Below are positions 26,821 to 34,220 of a stretch of DNA of 64,000 nucleotides, in pieces. A program made the translations under genes and the position numbers. The notes beneath the pieces were generated by a model that saw nothing but the letters and a program-made list of their open reading frames with translations, ran no database searches and was not told where the DNA came from. The stretch spans positions 1-64,000 of the forward strand of contig JAAYHX010000020.1 of assembly GCA_012735215.1 (NCBI GenBank). Reading direction: 5' to 3'. The DNA is from Tissierellia bacterium. GTDB taxonomy: Bacteria > Bacillota > Clostridia > Tissierellales > Tepidimicrobiaceae. How positions within the stretch are numbered: the stretch's first letter is position 1; every line of letters starts with the position of its first letter.

Positions 26821-27342
26821 ATGAGAAAAGTAAGCATAATTCTCTTACTAGTTTTTTTAGCAGTATTTTGTGTTGGCTGCAACTCAAACAAGGGTCCACA
26901 GGCCAAGGCGGAAAAGTTTCTTAATGCGTATTATAGCCAGTACGAAAAGAAAGATGAAATAGAAGAAATTTTTGAGTCAGGGGATCTTAATGGTACAGAT
27001 TCTGATGAACTGGTTATAGTATCTGATGGTGTTCAAGAACAGAAGATAAAGGATTTTATTGACAGGAACTTTAAGGATATGTTAACTGAGAGAGGAAGGG
27101 ATCTATTAGTTTCTAATAGATTGATTCCCAAGGCAGATGTATTGGATTCTGATATTGTCAAAGCTACTATAGTAAAAGTGGAATTTGATACAAGTGAAGA
27201 TGACAATGAAAACCTATCATTTAGCTTAGACATTGATTATGAACATGAGGATGGCAGCAATACTAATTCCTCGGAAAAAGGTTGGATAAGGGTAATAGAT
27301 GAGGAAGGTACCTTGAAAGTAGATGGATTGGGATTTAATTAA
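26821..27342 (+). CDS. Lipoprotein of unknown function
   Basis: The 173-aa product has a lipoprotein signal (lipobox CVG-C20). The mature part is about 150 residues, acidic, with alternating helix and strand, and looks like a small NTF2-like or DUF-type secreted domain. The start is behind GAAAGGGGG. I do not recognise a family. It stands alone, with a strong hairpin downstream. Confidence 0.7.
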   Translation: MRKVSIILLLVFLAVFCVGCNSNKGPQAKAEKFLNAYYSQYEKKDEIEEIFESGDLNGTDSDELVIVSDGVQEQKIKDFIDRNFKDMLTERGRDLLVSNRLIPKADVLDSDIVKATIVKVEFDTSEDDNENLSFSLDIDYEHEDGSNTNSSEKGWIRVIDEEGTLKVDGLGFN

Positions 27343-27369
27343 CATAACAAAGAGCTACATAAAACATGC

Positions 27370-27402
27370 ATATGGCATGGCAAAAACTAGGCCATGCCAT
27401 AT
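27370..27402. terminator. Strong hairpin after lipoprotein gene
   Basis: ATATGGCATGGC (27370-27381) and GCCATGCCATAT (27391-27402) form a perfect 12-bp stem. The T run is short (ATTTAT), so termination strength is uncertain. Confidence 0.6.
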
Positions 27403-27543
27403 TTATCCTGTGGGGCAGAATATATTGTGAAAGCATTGGGAAATCTTTACGTTAAAAACTTTTTAATTGAAAGAAAATTATTGGCAAGGGAATAGTTACA
27501 ATATTTTATAAGGATTTGGAATCTATTTGAGCTAGAAGGTACA

Positions 27544-27990
27544 TTAGTTAGTAGTAGAATTAGCTAAATCAGATATGCAATGGGGACATTTTGTAGCATC
27601 AATGTGGATTTCTGAATAACAATAAGGACATGTTTTGGTAGTGGGTATTTCATCTTGTACTGGCTTTCTCAATCTGTTAATCCATCTAACTATTAAAAAT
27701 ACAACAAAGGCCATTATTAAGAAGTTAATGACTCCTGATATGAAGGTACCATAATTTAATGTGGCTACCTCTGCTTGTTTTGCGGCTTCTAAAGATTCAT
27801 ATTTATTCCCATCTAAAGCGATAAATAGATTACTAAAATCAATACTGTTTGTAAATATGCTTAGTACAGGAATAATAATGTCATTGACCAGAGAGTTTAC
27901 AATACCATTAAATGCACCACCGATTATAATACCAACCGCCATGTCGATCATATTGCCTCTCAAGGCAAAATTCTTAAACTCCTTTAACAC
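27544..27990 (-). CDS. mscL: Large-conductance mechanosensitive channel MscL with zinc-ribbon tail
   Basis: This 148-aa homopentameric channel opens under membrane tension to release solutes. The N-terminal MLKEFKNFALRGNMIDMAVGI signature (first segments; shown only in outline) and the second membrane segment (about 80-102) are typical. The cytoplasmic tail is replaced by a CPYC-x10-CPHC zinc-ribbon (120-137), seen in some Firmicutes MscL, in place of the usual helical bundle. The gene is monocistronic on the minus strand. Confidence 0.92.
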   Translation of the reverse strand: MLKEFKNFALRGNMIDMAVGIIIGGAFNGIVNSLVNDIIIPVLSIFTNSIDFSNLFIALDGNKYESLEAAKQAEVATLNYGTFISGVINFLIMAFVVFLIVRWINRLRKPVQDEIPTTKTCPYCYSEIHIDATKCPHCISDLANSTTN

Positions 27991-28179
27991 CTATTTCACC
28001 CCTCCCTTTTCTCGGTAGTTATATCTATATTTTAATTATAATACTTTTTATATATAAATGAGTAGATGATTATGCTTCCACAAACTTCCAATGAATACCA
28101 GCTATATATAATATTGTTTGTTTTATATATACCATTATAAATTTGAATTAAATTTAAAACTAAGAAGCTAATCAAGCCC

Positions 28180-28362
28180 ATTCATAGTAGAACCTTTAGT
28201 AGTGTAGCCAGCATTACTAACCTCTTTAAGGATAATATGGATATAGCTATGTAGAGCATGAAGACTGTAGATGAAGTAAATGAGAATTCAGAGATCATAG
28301 CATAGACAATTGAGAAGATTATACAATTCCTTAGAAGATATAGAAGTATAAGAAAGGATTGA
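28180..28362 (+). pseudogene. Decayed fragment, possibly a methyl-accepting protein C-terminus
   Basis: One frame reads as a helical, Asn/Ser/Glu-rich stretch (NLFKDNMDIAM, SMKTVDEVNENSEIIA, TIEKIIQFL) interrupted by two TAG codons where CAG or AAG would restore it. Such heptad-like helices resemble the signalling or tail region of methyl-accepting chemotaxis proteins. No start or upstream domain remains. It ends at the hairpin of mini-CRISPR locus 2. The flanking 28019-28179 holds nothing I recognise. Confidence 0.35.
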
Positions 28363-28391
28363 ATTCTATTCAATGTAGAATTCAATCCTTT
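28353..28391 (-). terminator. Terminator of mini-CRISPR locus 2
   Basis: A 16-bp perfect stem (28353-28368 with 28376-28391; GGATTGAATTCT core). It shares AAATAAAAGGATTGA-TTCT with the hairpin that ends locus 1. The T run is better on the plus strand, so it may act in both directions. Confidence 0.65.
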
Positions 28392-28437
28392 TATTTTTGC
28401 CTTTGTCAATAAGATACATCCTACTCCTAACACAGTG

Positions 28438-28534
28438 GAATTAATTCCTTATAGGTAGTCTAGTAACACCCTAAACTCTTTAGGGAAAAAACAAAAAGAA
28501 GACTGTTTCAATTCCTTATAGGTAGTTTAGTAAA
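28438..28534 (-). CRISPR. Mini-CRISPR array 2: repeat, one spacer, degenerate repeat
   Basis: Read on the minus strand, a 30-nt repeat (28534 to 28505) ends in TATAAGGAATTGAAAC and is followed by a 37-nt spacer (28504 to 28468) and a second repeat (28467 to 28438) with 27 of 30 positions like array 1, its last five bases altered to AATTC. The spacer contains the palindrome CCCTAAA-gag-TTTAGGG. The layout equals that of array 1. No cas genes are in the window. Confidence 0.83.
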
Positions 28535-28711
28535 CATTCTATACCTTGATATTATCAAATTCTCAATTTTTTGTCAAAGTGATAAATTGTTACATTTTCT
28601 TAATATTTAGATAATATTTTATCCCGTATCTATTGAAATTAAGCCACTGTTGCAAAAAAATAATTTGTCGTCGACCTCTAGGGGTTTTTGCACTATTATA
28701 GGTCGACGACA
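28535..28711 (-). promoter_or_regulatory. CRISPR leader 2 with sigma-A promoter and GTCGTCGA hairpin
   Basis: This 177-nt segment is the inverted near-copy of 545-721 with three differences. On the minus strand TTGACA (28577-28572), a 17-nt spacer and TAATAT (28554-28549) precede the first repeat by 14 nt. A 12-bp inverted repeat (28666-28677 and 28700-28711) forms its distal end. Confidence 0.83.
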
Positions 28712-28783
28712 GTCTGCTAATTATACTAAGTTATATTCTATTGTTTTTTCTATTCCTTTTACTTGGGCTAGATTAATTAGCTT

Positions 28784-29974
28784 TTATAATTTGCTTACAA
28801 ATTGTCTTCCGTACTCCTTGCATTTCTCTATTCCCTCATCATCTGGCTGCCATAGAAGGCTCAAACCATCATCTACTACCTCAAACTTAGCTTCTTTTAG
28901 TTTTTCAGTAATCATAGGCACGGATTCTCCTGACCAACCATAGGAGCCAAAGGCTGCTGCTTTTTTCTTTTTAAATCCAATGCCTTTTACCATTGCCATT
29001 AAGGCGCCGGTACCAGACATGATGCTCTTATTAACTGTAGAGCAGCCTACTAGTATTGCTTTTGATTTAAACAGTTGTGTTACCATATCGTTTTTGTCTG
29101 TAATGCCTATGTTGTATAGTTTAACAGTTACATCCTTATCTGCCTCCCTTATGCCTTCTGCTATTGCCTCAGCCATCTTCTTTGTTGCATCCCACATGGT
29201 TTCATAGACTATAGTTATCTGATTTTCCTGATAATTATCAGCCCACTCTAAGTATTTCTCAATTATTTGGGCTGGATTATCCCTCCATATTACTCCATGG
29301 CTTGTTGCTATCATATCTACTGGAAGGTTAAAGCTAAGGACTTCCTTTATCTTATTAGTAACTAGAGGACTAAAGGGGGTAAGGATATTTGCATAATACT
29401 TAATAGCTTCTTGATATAGCTCACATTGATCTACTAAGTCATTGAAAAGCTTATTGCTAGCATAATGCTGACCAAAGGCATCGTTGCTAAATAGTATGTT
29501 TTCTCCAGTCATATAAGTAAACATGCTGTCAGGCCAGTGCAGCATTCTAGCTTCTATGAAAATAAGTTTATTGTCCTTGCCAATTTCTAACTCATCGCCG
29601 GTTTTCACTTCTACAAAATTCCAGTCTTGGTGATAGTGGCCCTTTAGTGATTTAACTCCATTTGCAGTACAGTAAATGGGTACATGTGGAATCTCCTTCA
29701 TTAGTAGGGGCAGAGCTCCACTGTGGTCTACTTCTGCGTGGTTAGATACTATGTAATCTATTTCATTGAGGTCTATTTCCTTTTTTAGGTTTTGAACAAA
29801 TTCTTCTGCAAAGGGTGTCCACACGGTATCAATAAGTACTGTTTTTTCGTCTCTGATTAGATAAGAGTTGTAGGATGAGCCCCTGTGAGTGGAATATTCT
29901 TCCCCATGAAAAGTTCTCAATTCCCAGTCTATTTTACCTACCCATGTAACCTTATCACTTATCTTAATAGCCAT
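28784..29974 (-). CDS. fprA: A-type flavodiiron protein (FprA)
   Basis: This 396-aa enzyme reduces O2 (or NO) to water in anaerobes, guarding oxygen-sensitive enzymes. The N-terminal beta-lactamase-like domain has the diiron ligands H79-A-E81-V-D83-H84, a His in MLHWPDS, Asp in SNDAFGQH and His in SHGVIWRDN. The C-terminal flavodoxin domain (from about 255) starts ITIVYETMWDATKKMA. The start at 29974 has AAAGGAGG; an upstream ATG at 30022 is not needed. Electrons probably come from a rubredoxin encoded elsewhere. Confidence 0.93.
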   Translation of the reverse strand: MAIKISDKVTWVGKIDWELRTFHGEEYSTHRGSSYNSYLIRDEKTVLIDTVWTPFAEEFVQNLKKEIDLNEIDYIVSNHAEVDHSGALPLLMKEIPHVPIYCTANGVKSLKGHYHQDWNFVEVKTGDELEIGKDNKLIFIEARMLHWPDSMFTYMTGENILFSNDAFGQHYASNKLFNDLVDQCELYQEAIKYYANILTPFSPLVTNKIKEVLSFNLPVDMIATSHGVIWRDNPAQIIEKYLEWADNYQENQITIVYETMWDATKKMAEAIAEGIREADKDVTVKLYNIGITDKNDMVTQLFKSKAILVGCSTVNKSIMSGTGALMAMVKGIGFKKKKAAAFGSYGWSGESVPMITEKLKEAKFEVVDDGLSLLWQPDDEGIEKCKEYGRQFVSKL

Positions 29975-30170
29975 AAGTATACCTCCTTTTTTATGCTTTC
30001 GCTTATAATTACTGTTACCCAAAAGATGGATATTTAATTAACTAGTGGTAATATAATTTTTTCTTTTTTTACACATCTAATAGATAATTACTATAAATTT
30101 TGAGTAGATAGAAATTTGGGGTATAGTATAGGATAAGGACAAATATAATTATAGAGTGAGGTGAGTATCT

Positions 30171-30416
30171 GTGAGAAATCTGAAGCTGTACTATAAGGAA
30201 GAGTGCCCTTTTTGCAAGAAGGTAATCCAGTACATGAAAAGGAAAAACATAAGTAATGTGGAGATGATGGATATAAAGGCTGATCCTAAGAATCAGGAGG
30301 ATTTGATTAGACTTGGAGGTAAGGATCAGGTACCAATGCTATTAATTGATGGAGAGCCCCTTTACGAATCTGGTGATATAATTCAATGGTTTAAAGACAA
30401 TTATGAGCAAGAGTAG
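30171..30416 (+). CDS. Glutaredoxin-like thiol-disulfide protein
   Basis: This 81-aa thioredoxin-fold protein has the redox motif C12-P-F-C15 and the cis-Pro segment VPMLLIDGEPLYESGDI, as in glutaredoxins and GST N-terminal domains. In anaerobes lacking glutathione it may work with other thiols. GTG is the start. It lies divergent from fprA, so both may answer to redox stress, though no shared operator is evident. Confidence 0.88.
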   Translation: MRNLKLYYKEECPFCKKVIQYMKRKNISNVEMMDIKADPKNQEDLIRLGGKDQVPMLLIDGEPLYESGDIIQWFKDNYEQE

Positions 30417-30428
30417 TATCTTGCTCAT
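30403..30428. terminator. Terminator shared by convergent genes
   Basis: ATGAGCAAGA (30403-30412) pairs with TCTTGCTCAT (30419-30428), overlapping the stop of the glutaredoxin gene. T follows on the plus strand. It faces the DMT transporter gene that ends at 30430. Confidence 0.75.
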
Positions 30429-30429
30429 T

Positions 30430-31362
30430 TTAATTTATATTTGCCTTATCTAGAGATTTACTAAATATTTTTATAAGTTCTCTAGGTTTAATCTGTGCCA
30501 GAATCACCGCTATAAATACTAGAATACAGCCTATAAGCTCCCTGCTAGTCATGGTTTCCTTCAAGAATAGGGCACCACATATTGCTGAAAAGACTGCCTC
30601 CAGACTCATAAGAAGTGAAGCTACTGTAGGGTTGGTGTACCTTTGGCCTATTATCTGCAGTGTATAGGCCACTCCCACTACCATAATTGCTGTGTAAAGG
30701 ATTGGTCCAGCACAGTCTACTATAGCTTCTATATCTGGATTTTCAAATATGTAGGCTGCCAGTAGGGATAGGATGCCTGCTGTTAGAAATTGTACACAGG
30801 ACAGTTTAAGGCTTTCCACTTTAGCTGCATAGGAGTCCACTATCAGGATATGGATAGCCCAAAAGAGTGTGCCAGCTAGTATGATAGCATCTCCTATTTC
30901 CATGAAAAAGCCTTCTTTAATGGAAAGGAGATAAAGACCAATAACAGCCAGTAATACTCCTAACCAGGTATATATATCTACCCTCTTTTTCATGAATATG
31001 CCAATAATGGGCACTAGGACAATATAAAGGGCTGTTATAAATCCAGCCTTACCAGCGGAAGTATATACTAGTCCCCATTGCTGCAAGGAGGCACCAAAGA
31101 ACAAGGCACAGCCGCAGAGGGTGCCACCTGTTAGCAGGTCCTTCCTATTGAATTGAACCATATTCTTTTCTTTGTTACTTTTCTTGTTGACTGTATTGAA
31201 CATGAATATTAATGGAAGTAGGACTACAGCACCTAGGATAAATCTTGCCGCCCCAAAGGTAAAAGGTTCAACATAGTTCATGCCCAGTTTTTGTGATACG
31301 AAGGATGTTCCCCATATGATTGCAGTTAGTAGAAGAAGTATACTACCCTTGATGTTTTTCAA
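30430..31362 (-). CDS. DMT family transporter (two EamA domains)
   Basis: This 310-aa inner membrane protein has ten predicted transmembrane helices in two EamA repeats: about 7-145 (with TAIIWGTSFVSQKLG) and 155-295 (with LMSLEAVFSAICG). The family exports or imports amino acids, nucleosides and other metabolites; the substrate is unknown. It is monocistronic with its start just after the spacer to the SDR gene. Confidence 0.88.
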   Translation of the reverse strand: MKNIKGSILLLLTAIIWGTSFVSQKLGMNYVEPFTFGAARFILGAVVLLPLIFMFNTVNKKSNKEKNMVQFNRKDLLTGGTLCGCALFFGASLQQWGLVYTSAGKAGFITALYIVLVPIIGIFMKKRVDIYTWLGVLLAVIGLYLLSIKEGFFMEIGDAIILAGTLFWAIHILIVDSYAAKVESLKLSCVQFLTAGILSLLAAYIFENPDIEAIVDCAGPILYTAIMVVGVAYTLQIIGQRYTNPTVASLLMSLEAVFSAICGALFLKETMTSRELIGCILVFIAVILAQIKPRELIKIFSKSLDKANIN

Positions 31363-31504
31363 TTTTAGTCACCTGCCATACAATAATTATTGCTATTGAT
31401 GTTAATTATAACATAATTATGGCCTTTTATTGGATTTATTCTTTTGTGCTTATTAGGTTTTCATTAACTAGTCTTGATCCTGATTTAATCCCAATGGAAA
31501 ATAA

Positions 31505-31538
31505 AAAATAATGGGGTGGATTTTTCTAAATCCACCCC
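31505..31538 (-). terminator. Terminator after SDR gene
   Basis: GGGGTGGA (31513-31520) pairs with TCCACCCC (31531-31538). On the minus strand a T-rich run follows. It ends the SDR transcript. Confidence 0.85.
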
Positions 31539-31566
31539 AAGAGTTGGCAGATAGCCTATTTTATCC

Positions 31567-32325
31567 TTAAAAGGCAGTCCATCCTCCGTCAGCTACAATT
31601 GTTGCTCCATTTATAAACCTTGATTCATCTGAAGCTAAGAATACCATTATGTTTCCAATATCTTCTGCTTCCCCCATTACTGGAAGAACTTGAAGACCTG
31701 TCATCAACTTGTCTAATACAGCCTTGTTTGGATTTGATACTGTTCCTCCAATTTCAGTTTTTACACTACCTGGAGCTATGACGTTGCATCTTATTCCTTT
31801 GTCTTGGAACATATAGCCAATATGCTTAGTCATTCCTATTAAAGCGTGCTTGGATGCTACATAAGCCATGCCTCCTCTGGCTCCAAATAAGCCACCTATT
31901 GAAGCTACGTTTATGATGTTACCAGAACCTTGATCCATCATGTATTTGATTACACTTCTTATTAATTTCATAGGACCAGTTAAGTTTACATTCAACACCT
32001 TGTTCCACATTTCATCCGTCATATTGTCTGCTGAAAGATAATCGTCTAATATACCTGCATTGTTAACTAAAACGTCTATTTTTCCAAACTTCTCTATGGT
32101 TTCCTTCACTATTCTGTCTATGTCCTCATCTTTAGACACATCTCCTGGGCAAGCATGAATTTTACCACTTAAGTTTTTAGAAGCTTCTACTAATTCTTCT
32201 AATCGTTCTTTTCTTCTGGCAATAGCGACTACATTTGATCCCTCTTCTGCAAACCTTAAGGCTCCAGCCCTTCCCATACCAGAGCTTGCACCAGTTAAAA
32301 TTACAACCTTATCTTTTAATTTCAT
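31567..32325 (-). CDS. Short-chain dehydrogenase/reductase (SDR)
   Basis: This 252-aa NAD(P)-dependent oxidoreductase of the classical SDR type has the cofactor motif TGASSGMG (11-18), NNAG (88-91), and catalytic S142, Y155 and K159 (YVASK). It resembles FabG and glucose 1-dehydrogenase-like enzymes acting on 3-oxoacyl or sugar or steroid carbonyls. Substrate is not determined by sequence. It stands alone, divergent from the PhzF gene. Confidence 0.9.
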   Translation of the reverse strand: MKLKDKVVILTGASSGMGRAGALRFAEEGSNVVAIARRKERLEELVEASKNLSGKIHACPGDVSKDEDIDRIVKETIEKFGKIDVLVNNAGILDDYLSADNMTDEMWNKVLNVNLTGPMKLIRSVIKYMMDQGSGNIINVASIGGLFGARGGMAYVASKHALIGMTKHIGYMFQDKGIRCNVIAPGSVKTEIGGTVSNPNKAVLDKLMTGLQVLPVMGEAEDIGNIMVFLASDESRFINGATIVADGGWTAF

Positions 32326-32701
32326 TTTACTCCCCCTTATATTTAAAATATTAATTGAGCCTTAACATAACTTTCTCTACTCAGGTATTACTAGGATTTA
32401 TGTAGTAGATATTTTGACAATAGTTGACAATTTATTATATTGTTATTGTTTTAACAATGTAATTATATTATAATATTGCAACCTATTCCAGCTATATTTA
32501 TGATATTATGAAAATTAAAAATTCACAAAATTGTCAACATACTATATATTCTATCTCCCATTATTTTATATAATTGCATCCTTGGGTTTGAAAGTATAAG
32601 GTAGAAGAAGCAATATAAACAATCTTTCACTTTTGAAAAAGGATTTATTTCTGCTTTGGAGAATATGTATATATAATACATGCCTATGAGGAGGGAGTAA
32701 G
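32326..32701. promoter_or_regulatory. 376-bp divergent intergenic region with inverted repeats
   Basis: Between the SDR (minus) and PhzF (plus) genes lies AT-rich DNA with an 11-bp inverted repeat, GTTGACAATTT (32423-32433) and AAATTGTCAAC (32528-32538), a second TTGACAA just upstream (32414-32420) and a small palindrome ATTGTT-tt-AACAAT (32445-32458). These are candidate operators or promoter elements for either gene. No ORF is seen. Confidence 0.35.
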
Positions 32702-33481
32702 TTGAAAATACCTTTTTACCAGATTGACGCCTTTACCAATGAGCAGTTTAAGGGGAATCCTGCTGGAGTCTGTCCTTTAGAAGACTGGCTGGAGGATAGG
32801 CTGATGCAAAATATTGCAGCAGAGAATAACCTATCAGAAACTGCCTTTTTTGTAAAAAGGGGAGGTGAATACGATCTTAGGTGGTTTACTCCAAAGGGGG
32901 AAATAGACCTATGTGGACATGCAACTCTGGCAACAGCCTTTGTTATATTTGAGTACTTGGAAAGAGACTTGGACAAGGTTAGCTTTAATACCAAGAGCGG
33001 AGTATTAGAAGTAACTAAGAAGGACAATTTGCTAACAATGGTATTCCCTTCAAGGGAAGGAGAAAAGTGTGATATTCCTGAAGCCCTAGTTAAAGGCTTA
33101 GGAAAGAAGCCAAGAGAAGTATACAAATCTAGAGATTATATGGCGGTATTTGATTCAGAGGAGGATATATTAAATCTTGACCTAAATATGGATGAACTAA
33201 GAAAATTGGATTGTGTTGGTGTAATAGCCACAGCAAAAGGCAATGAGGTGGATTTTGTATCCAGGTTTTTTGCCCCAAATGTAGGAGTGGATGAGGACCC
33301 AGTTACAGGATCAGCCCACTGTACTCTAATACCCTACTGGAAGAAGGTTTTAGGTAAGGATGAATTTGTTGCCCTACAGCTATCAGATAGAGGAGGAAAG
33401 CTTTACTGTAAAGACCTAGGTGAAACAGTGGAGATAGCTGGAGAAGCCGTTGCATATTTGGAAGGATATATATTTGAATAG
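32702..33481 (+). CDS. PhzF family isomerase
   Basis: This 259-aa protein has the diaminopimelate-epimerase-like fold of PhzF. The catalytic Glu is E46 in NNLSETAFFV, and the second-half motif DEDPVTGSAHC is present. Members isomerise small metabolites; the phenazine pathway itself is not expected here. TTG 32702 follows GAGGAGGGA. It is shorter than the about 280-300 aa of many relatives but retains both halves. Function is unknown beyond the fold. Confidence 0.88.
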   Translation: MKIPFYQIDAFTNEQFKGNPAGVCPLEDWLEDRLMQNIAAENNLSETAFFVKRGGEYDLRWFTPKGEIDLCGHATLATAFVIFEYLERDLDKVSFNTKSGVLEVTKKDNLLTMVFPSREGEKCDIPEALVKGLGKKPREVYKSRDYMAVFDSEEDILNLDLNMDELRKLDCVGVIATAKGNEVDFVSRFFAPNVGVDEDPVTGSAHCTLIPYWKKVLGKDEFVALQLSDRGGKLYCKDLGETVEIAGEAVAYLEGYIFE

Positions 33482-33487
33482 AATCTT

Positions 33488-33518
33488 AAAGGGATGTGTT
33501 ATATAACACATCCCTTTA
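33488..33518. terminator. Terminator between convergent PhzF and MltG-like genes
   Basis: AAAGGGATGTGTTA (33488-33501) and TAACACATCCCTTT (33504-33517) form a 14-bp stem. Both neighbouring genes end near it. Confidence 0.85.
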
Positions 33519-33521
33519 TGG

Positions 33522-34112
33522 CTATTGGGTAAGTACCCTTATTATTTCATCTACTGAGGCATTTTTTGCTATTTCAAATTTACCGTATCTCAACTTTTTC
33601 TCTGTATTAGTTTCTCTTACCTTCTTTAAAAATTCATCCCTGCTTGATACGAGTCCTTGAGAGGCCAATATGTTTCCAATGTCTCCAGGTAGGGAGCCGG
33701 CAGGAATGTTTATGGTTACCTTTTCATTGCTGTTGGCAACCTCCTCATTGCCCTTATCAACCACTTCTTCCTCATTGGCTTCCTTGTCTTGGTTAGATCC
33801 ATTAGAGCTATTGGAGTTTTCCTCTACCTCATTGGCTGGCTTGTCCTCCTGGTCTTCATTAGAGCTGTTGTCCTTTTCCTCTTGTTGGGCTGGAGTATTG
33901 GTATGGTTATTTTCCTCCTCCTGGGAGCTTTCTTCGCTTGCTTCTGAGGATTGAGCATGTAGTTCGTTAACATCAGATATGGCAAATAGTCCATCTATTT
34001 TCCAATTTATTATAAAAGCGATAGCCACTATTATTCCCACCATCAATATGTAATCTATTCCATCATACAGTATGTCTTTTATCTTCTCTATAAAGCTTCT
34101 CACAAGTCTCAC
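33522..34112 (-). CDS. Membrane-anchored protein with YceG/MltG-like N-domain only
   Basis: This 196-aa protein has one membrane segment (about 22-38), then an acidic, low-complexity Asn/Glu/Ser linker (55-128) and a C-terminal domain of about 65 residues (VTINIPAGSLPGDIGNILAS, then KLRYGKFEI). That domain resembles the LysM-like subdomain before the catalytic domain of MltG. The transglycosylase domain and its catalytic Glu are absent. It may bind glycan strands and act as a regulator or anchor. The role is inferred. Confidence 0.65.
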   Translation of the reverse strand: MRLVRSFIEKIKDILYDGIDYILMVGIIVAIAFIINWKIDGLFAISDVNELHAQSSEASEESSQEEENNHTNTPAQQEEKDNSSNEDQEDKPANEVEENSNSSNGSNQDKEANEEEVVDKGNEEVANSNEKVTINIPAGSLPGDIGNILASQGLVSSRDEFLKKVRETNTEKKLRYGKFEIAKNASVDEIIRVLTQ

Positions 34113-34220
34113 CTCTTAATATATTAACATGGTTTACTTAAGCACAAATATTGTATACTATAATTATAGCATAAACTACATGATAAATTATATCATAAAA
34201 AAAGAAAAGGAGATAGAGTT

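Noticed and set aside
28182-28433. Minus-strand 83-aa hydrophobic ORF over the decayed fragment
   Set aside because: It lies antisense to the helix-rich frame, runs through the mini-CRISPR terminator hairpin, and has no convincing RBS.
28650-28943. Plus-strand 97-aa ORF across CRISPR leader 2 and the fprA end
   Set aside because: It reads through the conserved hairpin and then antisense to fprA; no homology or RBS seen.
32702-33481. PhzF-like gene as sign of a phenazine cluster
   Set aside because: No other phz gene is near and PhzF-fold proteins are common in genomes without phenazines.
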